This document shows, piece by piece, positions 31,125-40,215 of a stretch of DNA of 64,000 bases (its first letter is position 1; each line of letters begins with the position of its first letter). Position numbers and translations under genes: made by a program. Source of the DNA: Undibacterium parvum (GTDB lineage: Bacteria > Pseudomonadota > Gammaproteobacteria > Burkholderiales > Burkholderiaceae_D); the NCBI RefSeq assembly GCF_003955735.1, contig NZ_CP034464.1:1674001-1738000 (forward strand), read 5' to 3'. The notes beneath the pieces were generated by a model that had not been told where the DNA came from, did no database searches, and worked only from the letters and a program-made list of their open reading frames with translations.

Positions 31125-32492
31125 TTACTTCTTGATTTTTTGCGGACGCTGCCAGTTGTCTAGGGTGATTTGGCGGGCGCGTGAAACGGTCAATTTGCCC
31201 GCTGGTGCATCCTTGGTCAGGGTGGTGCCAGCGCCCAGGGTTGCGCCCTTACCTACCGTGACCGGCGCTACCAATTGGCTGTCGCTACCGATGAAAACAT
31301 CGTCTTCTATGATGGTGCGGAACTTGTTGGCACCGTCGTAATTGCAGGTGATGGTGCCGGCACCGATGTTGACGCGGCTGCCGACGGTGGCATCACCGAT
31401 GTAGGCCAGATGATTGGCCTTGCTGTGAGCCGCGATCTGGCTGTTTTTTACTTCGACAAAATTACCGATATGCACGTCGTCAGCCAATTCTGTGCCGGGG
31501 CGCAGTCTGGCATAGGGGCCGATCTGCGATTTGGCACCGATGATCGCTTCGTCGATATGGCAGAAGGCCTTGATGCTGCTACCGGCTTTGATATGCGCAT
31601 CTTTAATCACGCAGTTGGGGCCAACGCTAACGCCGTCTTCCAAAGTGACACAGCCTTCAAACACGCAACCGACATCGATGCTGACATCGCGTCCGCAAGT
31701 GAGTGTGCCACGCACATCGATACGCGCCGGGTCCATTAAAGTGACGCCTTGTTCCAGCAGACGCTTGGCGATATTACTTTGATGGACGCGCTCTAATTCT
31801 GCCAGTTGCACCTTGCTATTCACGCCCAGAGTTTCCCAGATCGCATCTGGTTGTGCCGAAACGACTGCCACGCCGTCGGCCACGGCGCGCGCCACGATGT
31901 CGGTCAGGTAGTACTCGCCTTGCGCGTTATTGTTGGAGAGCGTGGTCAACCAGTATTTCAGCTTGGCAGTCGGCGCGATCAGGATACCGGTGTTGATTTC
32001 TGTAATCTGTTTTTCTGCTTCATTGGCATCTTTTTGCTCGACGATGCGCACTATTTTGCCGTCTTCACGCACCATGCGACCCAGGCCAGTCGGGTCGGCC
32101 ATTTCGGCGGTCAGGATGGCGAGTTTGTCTTGGCCCGCAGCCGTGATCAGTCTTTGCAAGCTGGCGCTGGTGGTCAAAGGCACATCGCCGTACAGCACCA
32201 GAGTCGGCACGCTGTCGTCTAACACAGCGCTGGCTTGCGCCACTGCATGGCCAGTGCCTAGCTGCGGCTCTTGCTTGGCAAACCGCAGGTCGTCGGCAGC
32301 TACTGTGGCGGGCACTTGCTCGCCGCCATGGCCGTAGATCACGCAGATATTGGCAGAACCTATGTTTTGCAGACTGCGCGCCGTGTCTATCACGTGCGAC
32401 AGCAAAGGCTTACCGGCCAAGGGGTGCAAGACCTTAGGTAAGGCCGATTGCATACGTTTGCCCATACCGGCGGCGAGGATAACGACATTCAT
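31125..32492 (-). CDS. glmU: Bifunctional UDP-GlcNAc pyrophosphorylase / GlcN-1-P acetyltransferase
   Basis: 455 aa from ATG 32492, which gives the standard start [20 protein letters not shown] (uridyltransferase loop); a longer frame adds an unrelated 16 residues. The N-terminal domain has [15 protein letters not shown] and [13 protein letters not shown]. The C-terminal left-handed beta-helix has many hexapeptide repeats and the active-site stretch [20 protein letters not shown], then [12 protein letters not shown] and [13 protein letters not shown]. It makes UDP-GlcNAc for peptidoglycan and LPS. The usual neighbour glmS is not downstream here. Confidence 0.97.
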   Translation of the reverse strand: MNVVILAAGMGKRMQSALPKVLHPLAGKPLLSHVIDTARSLQNIGSANICVIYGHGGEQVPATVAADDLRFAKQEPQLGTGHAVAQASAVLDDSVPTLVLYGDVPLTTSASLQRLITAAGQDKLAILTAEMADPTGLGRMVREDGKIVRIVEQKDANEAEKQITEINTGILIAPTAKLKYWLTTLSNNNAQGEYYLTDIVARAVADGVAVVSAQPDAIWETLGVNSKVQLAELERVHQSNIAKRLLEQGVTLMDPARIDVRGTLTCGRDVSIDVGCVFEGCVTLEDGVSVGPNCVIKDAHIKAGSSIKAFCHIDEAIIGAKSQIGPYARLRPGTELADDVHIGNFVEVKNSQIAAHSKANHLAYIGDATVGSRVNIGAGTITCNYDGANKFRTIIEDDVFIGSDSQLVAPVTVGKGATLGAGTTLTKDAPAGKLTVSRARQITLDNWQRPQKIKK

Positions 32493-32628
32493 GGGAGAGC
32501 TTTCTAGTGAATATTGTGCAAATTTTAACATACCGCCCATTTTGTTTCTAGGCGAAATGATTGCAAAAACTGACTAGGCTAGCTTAGGCTTAGTGCGGAG
32601 CTGCTGCTGGACCATAGCGGCCGCGGTT

Positions 32629-34944
32629 TTACTGCTCAGGCGGCAATAAGGGAAAATTAAATACGATGCGCAAGCCATGTCCGGCTTCGCTCTCTAGTTG
32701 TACCTTGCCCTTGAAGATGGCATGGGTTAGGTTGTAGACGATAGACAGACCCAAGCCCGAACCGCCTTGCCCCAGTTTGGTGGTGTAGAAGGGTTCAAAT
32801 ACGCGATGCTGTAGCTCTTTGGCGATGCCCAAGCCGTCATCTTGATACACCAGCTCTACGCTGTCTATTAGCTGCTGTGCGCTGATCAGAATATGCCCGC
32901 TCTTGCTCGCATTAAAACCGTGGTGCAGTGAGTTCATCACCAGATTACTGAGTATCTGCTCAAGGTAACCGGGATAACTATCCATTTGCAGACCGGCTGC
33001 GATGCGTATCTCTACCTCGGCCTTGGCACGTCGTATTGCTGGCCCCAGCGCATTGAGTATGTCTTGGACTAAGATGTGCAGATCGAAGTTGCGCCTGCGC
33101 TCGCTGGTTTGATCCACCGCGACGCGCTTGAAGCTGGCGATTAATTCGCCCGAGCGTTGGCTGTTGCGCATGATCAGTGCGCTCGCGTTCTGGCAATCTT
33201 CCAGCAATAGATGGAGTTTGCTGCGGCTAATATGTCCACTGGCGAGTAGCGCATCGAGTTGGCTTATTCTGTCATTGAGGGTGGAGGCAACCATCAGGGT
33301 ATTGCCTATCGGTGTATTGAGTTCGTGGGAAATGCCTGCCACTAGAGAGCCGAGCGATGCTAATTTTTCCGACTGTATCACTTGCTGCATCGCCAGACTC
33401 AGTTCACGGGTGCGTTCTTCTACGCGTAACTCTAATTGCTCATTGAGATGCTGTAGGTTGGACTCGTACTGTTTGCGCTCGCTGATGTCGGCATGCGTGC
33501 ACACCATGCGCAGTGGCTTGCCATGCGCATCGCGACTCACCACCATACCGCGATCGACTACCCATTTCCAACTCCCATCTTTATTGAGGGCGCGGTGTTC
33601 ATTGACGTAACTGTCGCTCTTGCCCTTCAAATAATCAAGCATCGCCACTTTGATTTTACTCAGATCATCTGGATGAACCCGTTGTTCCCAGCCTTCTAAG
33701 CAATTTGGCACCTCGTCTTGCTGGTAGCCGTGCATCTCACGCCAGCGCTCCGAATACATTACGGTTCCGCTAGGGATGTCCCAATCCCAGACCCCATAAC
33801 CTGCGCCTTGCATGGCGAAATTCAGACGTTCTTCACTGGCCTTGATGCGTGCCCGGGCGATGCCTCGCTCTGTGCTGAGATGTTTAATGTGGATCAACCA
33901 GGCGCAGGCCGCGATCAAGACAACTGCGGCCAAGGCCCGATACCACCAAACCAAATCCAGACGTGGATTGGGCTCATATAAAAAGCCGTCCAGAGAGACG
34001 TGCTTAGGCAGCATACCCAATTCGGCATAGACTTCGCCTATGTGCTGCCAGCGACCCGGATTCATATAGCCCATCTCTACCAAGACTGGCTGCAGTAGCG
34101 GCATCATCTGCTTGGCTTCATACAGCAAATGCTCTCGGCTATTGCGTTGTGAATATTTGGCCAAAATCAGATCGCTGATTTCTTCTGTATGGCTCATCGC
34201 ATACTGCCAGCCACGCATACTCGCTTCCCGAAAAGCCCGCACGCGAGCCGGATGCTTGGCAATCTCCTGTTCGCTGGTAAATAAATTGTCGCCATAAAAA
34301 TCGATACCGGCCGAGCGCGGCGTATACGCTTGATAAGCGAAACCGGCGCGATCCAGATAATCGGTTTCATTGGTAGAGTAAGCAGAAAATCCGTAGACCT
34401 TGCCATTAATTAAATCATCCGGTTTAAAGCTATGCTCGAGCTGCTTAATGCCATCCAAGGCGATGCCTTCCTTTTTTAGATAGGCAATAATCTCTTCCGA
34501 TTGCGCCGCCAACATCAGCGATTTTCCTGCAATATCATGGATGGTTTGGGTCGCTGTGGTTTTGGGAGTTAACAACACATAGGGCGAATGTTGAAAAACC
34601 ACCCCAAGCACCACTACCGGTTTTCCAGCATGGCGTTCCAGCAAGAGGCTGCTACTGCCGACCCCAAATTGACTTTTCCCTGAGAGCACATTTTCCAGCG
34701 GCTCTTTACCACTGATCCCTTCCGAGATATGCACATCCAAACCAGCCTCGCGATAATAACCTTGCTCCAATGCCGCGTAATAACCAGCAAATTGAAATTG
34801 ATGTAGATATTTGAGTTGTAGATTGATGTCGTCCAACGCCGCAGCACTGGGGGCGAATAGGCCGCTTAGAGAAACACAAAATCCTAGCACTAGCCGTTGG
34901 CTACTTATATGGCAGCGTCTAGTCACTTGGTTTAAAAAAATCAT
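32629..34944 (-). CDS. Hybrid NMT1-like binding domain - PAS - histidine kinase
   Basis: About 771 aa from ATG 34944. Order: signal/anchor segment; a THI5/NMT1-like solute-binding domain in the periplasm (LQLKYLHQFQFAGYYAALEQ, then SGKEPLENVLSGKSQFGVGS; about residues 38-330); a membrane helix (about 335-357); a PAS/PAC domain (GYGVWDWDIPSGTVMYSERW; HRALNKDGSWKWVVDRG); a coiled coil; the H-box ISHELNTPIGN with the phospho-His; and an ATPase domain with QILSNLVMNSLHHGF, DDGLGIA and GQGGSGLGLSIVYNL. The binding domain family recognises pyrimidine-like, sulfonate or similar ligands, so it probably senses a small molecule directly. No response regulator is adjacent. Confidence 0.88.
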   Translation of the reverse strand: MIFLNQVTRRCHISSQRLVLGFCVSLSGLFAPSAAALDDINLQLKYLHQFQFAGYYAALEQGYYREAGLDVHISEGISGKEPLENVLSGKSQFGVGSSSLLLERHAGKPVVVLGVVFQHSPYVLLTPKTTATQTIHDIAGKSLMLAAQSEEIIAYLKKEGIALDGIKQLEHSFKPDDLINGKVYGFSAYSTNETDYLDRAGFAYQAYTPRSAGIDFYGDNLFTSEQEIAKHPARVRAFREASMRGWQYAMSHTEEISDLILAKYSQRNSREHLLYEAKQMMPLLQPVLVEMGYMNPGRWQHIGEVYAELGMLPKHVSLDGFLYEPNPRLDLVWWYRALAAVVLIAACAWLIHIKHLSTERGIARARIKASEERLNFAMQGAGYGVWDWDIPSGTVMYSERWREMHGYQQDEVPNCLEGWEQRVHPDDLSKIKVAMLDYLKGKSDSYVNEHRALNKDGSWKWVVDRGMVVSRDAHGKPLRMVCTHADISERKQYESNLQHLNEQLELRVEERTRELSLAMQQVIQSEKLASLGSLVAGISHELNTPIGNTLMVASTLNDRISQLDALLASGHISRSKLHLLLEDCQNASALIMRNSQRSGELIASFKRVAVDQTSERRRNFDLHILVQDILNALGPAIRRAKAEVEIRIAAGLQMDSYPGYLEQILSNLVMNSLHHGFNASKSGHILISAQQLIDSVELVYQDDGLGIAKELQHRVFEPFYTTKLGQGGSGLGLSIVYNLTHAIFKGKVQLESEAGHGLRIVFNFPLLPPEQ

Positions 34945-35205
34945 GTATTCGCCTAGGTCAGGAAGCACATACAGAAAACCCACTGTTTTCAATCAGCGTT
35001 AGCGCCAGCGCGATATGAATAGCGCGCTGGCTTTGATTGCAATAATAGTAATTTATTGGATAAAAGCATAGCACTTTTTGCAGCTTAAATTTTCTGCGCT
35101 TGGCTGGGCCACTAGTCGCCCACTTTAAAGTGCGAGTCAGGAGCGCGACGCATGGCATAATTCCATCCTCTATGATGCTTGCATCAGACTGCTTGAAATT
35201 TATCT

Positions 35206-35853
35206 ATGAATCCAGAACAACGCAAAGAAGCTTCAGAGCTGCAACTCCACAAACGCGGCATACGCATTAATGTGCAATTGCACGTGATAGAGAGTGATGA
35301 AGAAGTCACTTTGCGCAGCCCAGAGCAACTGCTGCAACGGCTGCTAGCCTTGTGGGCAGTGGTAAGTGCGGCGCAGGCGCGCGACTGCACCGCCATGCGA
35401 GCTTACCTCAGCACCCATCAGTTGGAGTCTTGTTTGTCGGTGCAAGAACATGCGTTTATATTTGCGACGAGCCCGAGTGAAGCGCAATTTCAAACATTTT
35501 CTGAAAGTCAGGAAGCCTGGTATTTTCTGGCCTGGTGCGCCGGCCTCACCGACAAAATCGCGGTTGCGGCAACGCCTTCTAATTTGAAAAATTTTAGTAA
35601 ATTATTTCCACATGCGCTGGAAGCACCGGACAAGCTGAGCACCGCACTGAAACCGCGTAGTAAAAGCGCGATCATGGATTACTCCGACCTACTGTATCGC
35701 CTGCATTGGGAAGTGCGGCATAGCCAACTCACAGGCCGCGCTTGCCCCGCCAGCATTAACGCCGTGACCGTAAGACAATGGCATCAAGCCGTCAACTGGA
35801 TCTGCCAGTATGAAGAAGAAAACGACTGGGATAAGGTCAGCACCGAAACCTAA
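35206..35853 (+). CDS. DUF4272 protein
   Basis: 215 aa. It starts MNPEQRKEASELQLHKRGIR, and RSPEQLLQRLLALWAVVSAA, SPSEAQFQTFSESQEAWYFLAWCAG and ILDYSDLLYRLHWEVRHSQL-like segments match DUF4272. A soluble, mainly helical protein of unknown function, sometimes found near polymorphic toxin loci elsewhere; nothing here supports that link. Ribosome site weak. The 261-base gap before it holds a GCGCCAGCGC/GCGCGCTGGC hairpin near 35003-35031. Confidence 0.8.
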   Translation: MNPEQRKEASELQLHKRGIRINVQLHVIESDEEVTLRSPEQLLQRLLALWAVVSAAQARDCTAMRAYLSTHQLESCLSVQEHAFIFATSPSEAQFQTFSESQEAWYFLAWCAGLTDKIAVAATPSNLKNFSKLFPHALEAPDKLSTALKPRSKSAIMDYSDLLYRLHWEVRHSQLTGRACPASINAVTVRQWHQAVNWICQYEEENDWDKVSTET

Positions 35854-35898
35854 TCCTTGGCTGCTTGCTTAGCCAGATTGAAAATTTTTAAGGCATAG

Positions 35899-35972
35899 GC
35901 CAGACGCGCATATCCCATGCGGGCTGCAGGCCAGGCAGGCTGGCAAGGCGCATGGAATATGCGCCTTAGCCG
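35899..35972. repeat. Dispersed palindrome, copy 10
   Basis: Arms CGCATATCCCATGCG and CGCATGGAATATGCG, outer GGCCAGACG / CCTTAGCC, between the convergent DUF4272 and ttcA genes. Confidence 0.85.
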
Positions 35973-36008
35973 GATCCGTTTTTTAATTTCCCCGGCTAAG
36001 GCTTGCTA

Positions 36009-36935
36009 CTAGTCCTGATCCAGATGCAGCGAAATCACGCCGCTGGTCGGTACTGCGCAGGGTTCTTCGTCAAAGGCAATATCGCCGTTGGCGTCGGCCA
36101 CACCGGTCGCTTGCAGCTGTTTGAAGTTGAACAGGTTCTGGTCCATCAGGTGCGAAGGCACTACCGTAGACAAAGACGAGAAAATGCTCTCGACGCGGCC
36201 AGGGTATTGCTTTTCCCAGTCGCGCATCAGGTTTTTGATCTGCTTGCGTTGCAGATTTTCTTGTGAGCCGCACAGGTCGCAAGGGATGATAGGGAATTGC
36301 TTAACCTGGGCATAGCGCTCGGAATCGGCTTCTTTGACGTAAGCCATAGGGCGGATCACGATATGTTTGCCATCGTCCGATTGCAGTTTGGCCGGCATCC
36401 CTTTGAGCTTACCGCCGAAGAACATATTTAAGAAAAAGGTTTCCAGGATGTCGTCGCGGTGATGACCCAGTGCTATTTTATTCGCACCGAGTTCATCGGC
36501 GACCCGATACAAGATGCCACGCCGTAGACGTGAACACAGCGAGCAGGTGGTCTTGCCTTCCGGGATCAGGCGCTTGACGATGCTATAGGTATCTTGATTT
36601 TCTATGTGGTAAGGGATACCAAGTTTTTCCAGATACGCGGGCAAGATATGGTCAGGGAAATTCGGCTGTTTCTGATCCAGGTTGACCGCGACAATCTCGA
36701 AATTAATCGGCGCGCGTTGGCGCAGCGTCATCAAAATATCCAGTAGAGCGTAGCTGTCTTTGCCGCCCGACAGGCAGACCATGACCTTGTCGCCCTCTTC
36801 TATCATATTAAAATCGCCAATCGCCTGGCCGACCTGACGGCATAAGCGCTTGTGCAGCTTATTGTTTTCGTAGGTGATTTTTTCCTGCGATTTTTGGCTT
36901 GCGGGCTGCTGCTCTAGGGGTGTTATTGCTTGCAT
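36009..36935 (-). CDS. ttcA: tRNA 2-thiocytidine(32) synthetase
   Basis: 308 aa. The PP-loop [18 protein letters not shown] activates C32 of tRNA with ATP. The Fe-S cysteines are in [12 protein letters not shown] and [30 protein letters not shown] is the typical TtcA motif. The enzyme thiolates C32 in a set of tRNAs. It follows folB by 14 bases and the SDR gene, a known Burkholderiales order, so the three are probably co-transcribed. Confidence 0.95.
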   Translation of the reverse strand: MQAITPLEQQPASQKSQEKITYENNKLHKRLCRQVGQAIGDFNMIEEGDKVMVCLSGGKDSYALLDILMTLRQRAPINFEIVAVNLDQKQPNFPDHILPAYLEKLGIPYHIENQDTYSIVKRLIPEGKTTCSLCSRLRRGILYRVADELGANKIALGHHRDDILETFFLNMFFGGKLKGMPAKLQSDDGKHIVIRPMAYVKEADSERYAQVKQFPIIPCDLCGSQENLQRKQIKNLMRDWEKQYPGRVESIFSSLSTVVPSHLMDQNLFNFKQLQATGVADANGDIAFDEEPCAVPTSGVISLHLDQD

Positions 36936-36949
36936 GATAGGTTTCTTAA

Positions 36950-37348
36950 TTACGCTTCGTTCTTGATCTGAAATACTTCTACGCCTACGCCTTCGCAGTC
37001 CGGGTAGACATCCGGTTTCATGGTCGAGACTCGCACCGCACGTACGCGTGGGTGGGCCAGCATGATGGTGGCGACGTCATCGCATAGCGTCTCTTGCAAA
37101 TGCACATGGCCTTGCGACACCCGGGCCGCAATGGTGCTGCGCATGAAATCGTAATCGACCACCTCGTCGAGATGATCAGCTTTTGGGGTCGACAAGGCCA
37201 GCGGGATGTACAGGTCGACATTGATCATGACGCGCTGCTCACCTTTCTTTTCAAACTCGTGCACGCCGATGTTGATAGAAACTTCGTAGTTGCGCAAAAA
37301 CAGGCGACGGCAATCGGCGAGTTGAGGATGATGCAGGATAGATAACAT
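36950..37348 (-). CDS. folB: Dihydroneopterin aldolase-family protein
   Basis: 132 aa from ATG 37348; starting at 37390 would overlap the SDR gene and add unrelated residues. FolB features: [20 protein letters not shown] with the Glu-containing substrate loop, [59 protein letters not shown], and [18 protein letters not shown]. It carries out the aldolase/epimerase step of folate (or tetrahydromonapterin) synthesis. Between the pteridine-reductase-like SDR and ttcA. Confidence 0.9.
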   Translation of the reverse strand: MLSILHHPQLADCRRLFLRNYEVSINIGVHEFEKKGEQRVMINVDLYIPLALSTPKADHLDEVVDYDFMRSTIAARVSQGHVHLQETLCDDVATIMLAHPRVRAVRVSTMKPDVYPDCEGVGVEVFQIKNEA

Positions 37349-37364
37349 AATGGGCTTTGCTGAC

Positions 37365-38174
37365 TTAGAGAGGTGAAACTGGTTTGGCATTGGCGAGAAA
37401 CATCACGTCGCGCTGCAGGGGAATCAAATGCTGGCCACCGTCGACTAAGATCGTGGTGCCGGTAATCGCCGTCGCTTCGGCCACGAAGCATACCGTATTG
37501 GCGATATCCTGGGGAGTGCTGGAGCGACCTAATGGGGTACGTTGATGCGCTAGCGCAAAGTCGGCCTCGGTTTGGTCGCCAGAAATCAGGCTGATGCCAG
37601 GCGCGATGCCGACCACCCGCAAACGCGGCGCGCAGGCTTGCGCCAGCGTGGTGGTAGCGCATTGCAGCGCCGCTTTGGATAAGGTGTAGGACAAAAAATC
37701 GGGATTAAGGTTATACAGTTTTTGATCTAACAAATTGATCACGCAGGCTTGCGTGCCTTCGGCAGTGGCGGAATGCAGGGCTTGCGTCAGCAACAGCGGC
37801 GCGCTCAGATTGACTTGCATGTGCTTATTCAAACATGCGCTAGTAAAACTGGCGGCATCATCTTGTTCAAACAGCGAGGCGTTATTCACCAGGCAGCTGA
37901 TGCTACCGAGTGCCGCGATGGCGCGCGGCACTAGGCTTTGCACTGCGGCCTCATCGGCCAGATCGGCTTGCAGCGCGACTGCGCGTTGGCCCAAAGTCTG
38001 TATCTCAGCGACCAGGCTGGCAGCCTCATCAGCAGAGCGGCTGTAATGCACGGCGATGTCCCAGCCGCGCTGCGCCAGACTCAGCGCGATCTGGCGGCCG
38101 ATACGCTTAGCGGCGCCGGTGACTAAGGCCACCCGTGGCGAGTGCTGTGTTGTGCTGCTAGTTGCTTGGGTCAT
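37365..38174 (-). CDS. SDR oxidoreductase, pteridine reductase/FolM-like
   Basis: 269 aa classical short-chain dehydrogenase: the NADP motif VALVTGAAKRIGRQIALSLA (TGxxxRIG rather than TGxxxGIG, as in pteridine reductases), NNASLF, active-site YTLSK. VDGGQHLIPL near the end is the family C-terminus. The Arg in the glycine loop and its place next to folB support dihydromonapterin/dihydrofolate reduction. Its start is 58 bases from the divergent methyltransferase gene. Confidence 0.87.
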   Translation of the reverse strand: MTQATSSTTQHSPRVALVTGAAKRIGRQIALSLAQRGWDIAVHYSRSADEAASLVAEIQTLGQRAVALQADLADEAAVQSLVPRAIAALGSISCLVNNASLFEQDDAASFTSACLNKHMQVNLSAPLLLTQALHSATAEGTQACVINLLDQKLYNLNPDFLSYTLSKAALQCATTTLAQACAPRLRVVGIAPGISLISGDQTEADFALAHQRTPLGRSSTPQDIANTVCFVAEATAITGTTILVDGGQHLIPLQRDVMFLANAKPVSPL

Positions 38175-38232
38175 GAGCTGATTTCTGCGTTTTCTATAGA
38201 GTTTCGATAGCCTGCGGTACTACAATGGCGGT

Positions 38233-39426
38233 ATGCGACTTCTTAATCCCACACCCAATAACAAATTATCCCTACCCGTCCCCAGTGCTGATGCGCAAGC
38301 TGCCTCAGAGGCCTTGCGACAAGTGATCTGCGCCGAGATCGCCGCCAACGCTGGCGCGATCTCGTTTGCGCGCTATATGGAGCTGGCCTTGTACGCACCG
38401 CAACTCGGTTATTACAGTGGCGGCGCGATTAAACTTGGCAAAGACGGGGATTTTACAACCTCACCCGAGATGTCCGCCTTGTTCGGTGCCACACTGGCGC
38501 GAGTGTGCGCCAAATTATTCCCGCAAACCTCGGCCAATATCATGGAGTTCGGCGCCGGTAGCGGTAGGCTGGCGTTTGACTTCTTAACTGAATGTCAAAC
38601 CTCAGGAATTGCGCTAGAGCGCTATTTTATCGTGGAATTGTCCGGAGAGCTCAGAGCCAGACAAGAAGAATTGCTGAAAGACTTCCCACAAGTGCTCTGG
38701 TTGCAAACTATGCCGGGCGCTTTTTCTGGTGTGGTACTCGGTAATGAGGTGCTCGATGCGATGCCGGTCGCGCTGGTGCAAAAGACTGGGCAAGGCTGGT
38801 CCGAACTCGATGTGGTGCTCGATGCGCAAGGTGATTTTGTATCGCAAGCGTCGCGCCAGGCAGCTGCGCAGTTGGTGGCGCAGATACCCGACGCCGAGAA
38901 TTTTGCACCTGGCTATACGACCGAAGTGCATGCGGTCGCGATCGGTTTCATGCACAGCGTGGCACAGATGTTGCAGGCAGGTCACAGTCAAAATGGCAAG
39001 GCCGGGCTCGCGATCTGGTTCGATTATGGCTTCCCTGCCCATGAATATTATCTGGATCAACGCATACAGGGCACGCTGATGTGCCACTATCGGCATCACG
39101 CGCATCCCGACCCGTTTTATTTGCCAGGTTTGCAAGATATTACGGCGCACGTGGATTTTACCGCCATCGCCAGAGCCGCCCTCGAGAGTGGCCTGGAGCT
39201 CTTGGCCTACACCAGTCAAGCTGGTTTTTTGCTGGAAGCTGGCATAGGCGAGATCCTGTTGCGCACACCGGTAGAAGATCCACAGCGCTATCTGCCGGCT
39301 GCCAACGCCCTGCAAAAGCTGGTTTCGCCAGCAGAAATGGGGGAATTGTTTAAGGTCTTAGTGCTTGGTTGCGGGGCGCAATTACCCGCTGAGCTGCAAA
39401 GACATGATCGTAGGCACAGGCTGTAG
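38233..39426 (+). CDS. MidA/NDUFAF7-family SAM-dependent methyltransferase
   Basis: 397 aa. ISFARYMELALYAPQLGYYSGG and GDFTTSPEMSALFG are the NDUFAF7 hallmark, followed by the SAM loop IMEFGAGSGRLAFDFL and VVLGNEVLDAMPVALV. IWFDYGFPAHEYYLDQRIQGTLMCHYRHHAH is the conserved central block. The mitochondrial homologue methylates an arginine of complex I subunit NDUFS2; the bacterial target is not known. Divergent from the SDR/folB/ttcA operon, which is usual in this order. Confidence 0.9.
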   Translation: MRLLNPTPNNKLSLPVPSADAQAASEALRQVICAEIAANAGAISFARYMELALYAPQLGYYSGGAIKLGKDGDFTTSPEMSALFGATLARVCAKLFPQTSANIMEFGAGSGRLAFDFLTECQTSGIALERYFIVELSGELRARQEELLKDFPQVLWLQTMPGAFSGVVLGNEVLDAMPVALVQKTGQGWSELDVVLDAQGDFVSQASRQAAAQLVAQIPDAENFAPGYTTEVHAVAIGFMHSVAQMLQAGHSQNGKAGLAIWFDYGFPAHEYYLDQRIQGTLMCHYRHHAHPDPFYLPGLQDITAHVDFTAIARAALESGLELLAYTSQAGFLLEAGIGEILLRTPVEDPQRYLPAANALQKLVSPAEMGELFKVLVLGCGAQLPAELQRHDRRHRL

Positions 39427-39570
39427 TGCCCCATTTTAAAATTGAAATAGCCAGAGTCACTTTATACTCCCTCCTAGTATTTATACATGCCGCTTTATAT
39501 ATGCGGGCAAACGAGCAATTTGTATAAAAAATGGGGGGAGTATCTGTAAAATTCAAAAAAAGGAAACGAA

Positions 39571-39768
39571 ATGATACGTTGGGTAGTCGTGATATTTTTC
39601 GCCTTGATCGTGTTTTCCGCGCTCTTGCCCTGGTTAGAAAAACTCGGCATAGGGCGTTTGCCTGGCGATCTGCGTTTCAAGTTATTCGGTCGCGTGTTCT
39701 CGCTACCGTTTGCCTCCACCATCCTGTTGTCGCTGGCAGTATTGCTGATCGCGCGCTTTCTGAAGTAG
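39571..39768 (+). CDS. DUF2905 two-helix membrane protein
   Basis: 65 aa: helix 3-20, then WLEKLGIGRLPGDLRFKLFG (the DUF2905 signature, LPGD) and helix 46-62. AAAGGAAACGAA precedes the ATG. A small inner-membrane protein of unknown function. Confidence 0.88.
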   Translation: MIRWVVVIFFALIVFSALLPWLEKLGIGRLPGDLRFKLFGRVFSLPFASTILLSLAVLLIARFLK

Positions 39769-40094
39769 CGCCAGGCCAGCGCTTGCCTAGGCTGGTTTAC
39801 TGTTAGTTTGCGCTATCTCACGGCCAACCATACCGTCTCCTAAGACGTAAAAAATTAAGCAAAATCATTTATAAAAAATTACTTTTATTGCCATAAATAA
39901 TACAAATTGGTATTCACATTAAGCGCGCAGCCTGGTATCGATCAAGGCAGAAACTAGCGACTGCTTGAAAAATCGACTAGAGTTTGCGGCAATAAGTCGC
40001 GGTTTACACACCATATCCTGTCTATAATGAAAGCAGAGTTCTGGTGGTGCGACAGCTGTTGTTTAGAAACTAAGCCTCCAGTCAAAACATAAAG
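39769..40094. other. Intergenic region, no gene seen
   Basis: About 325 bases, partly AT-rich (39840-39910), between DUF2905 and the inverted-repeat element. No open frame with a ribosome site. The AT-rich part could hold a promoter for the response-regulator operon, but the element lies between it and the gene. Confidence 0.5.
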
Positions 40095-40196
40095 AGGACT
40101 TACGCAAAACCGCCCCAGCGTTGTTGTAGCCGCCTTGTCGTACGAAAGTACTGTCTTCGGCGGTACCCCTAGCTGGGACAATTTTGCGTAAGTCCT
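40095..40196. mobile_element. 102-bp MITE-like element with 15-bp terminal inverted repeats
   Basis: Perfect ends AGGACTTACGCAAAA (40095-40109) and TTTTGCGTAAGTCCT (40182-40196), with a second matching block inside (CCCAGC / GCTGGG). The interior has no coding capacity. ATAAAG occurs on both sides, but one base out of register, so a target duplication is not proven. It ends 20 bases before the response regulator ATG. Confidence 0.8.
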
Positions 40197-40215
40197 AATA
40201 AAGTTAAAGGTTTTC

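Noticed and set aside
35206..35853. Polymorphic-toxin immunity role for DUF4272
   Set aside because: No toxin, Rhs, T6SS or CDI genes nearby.
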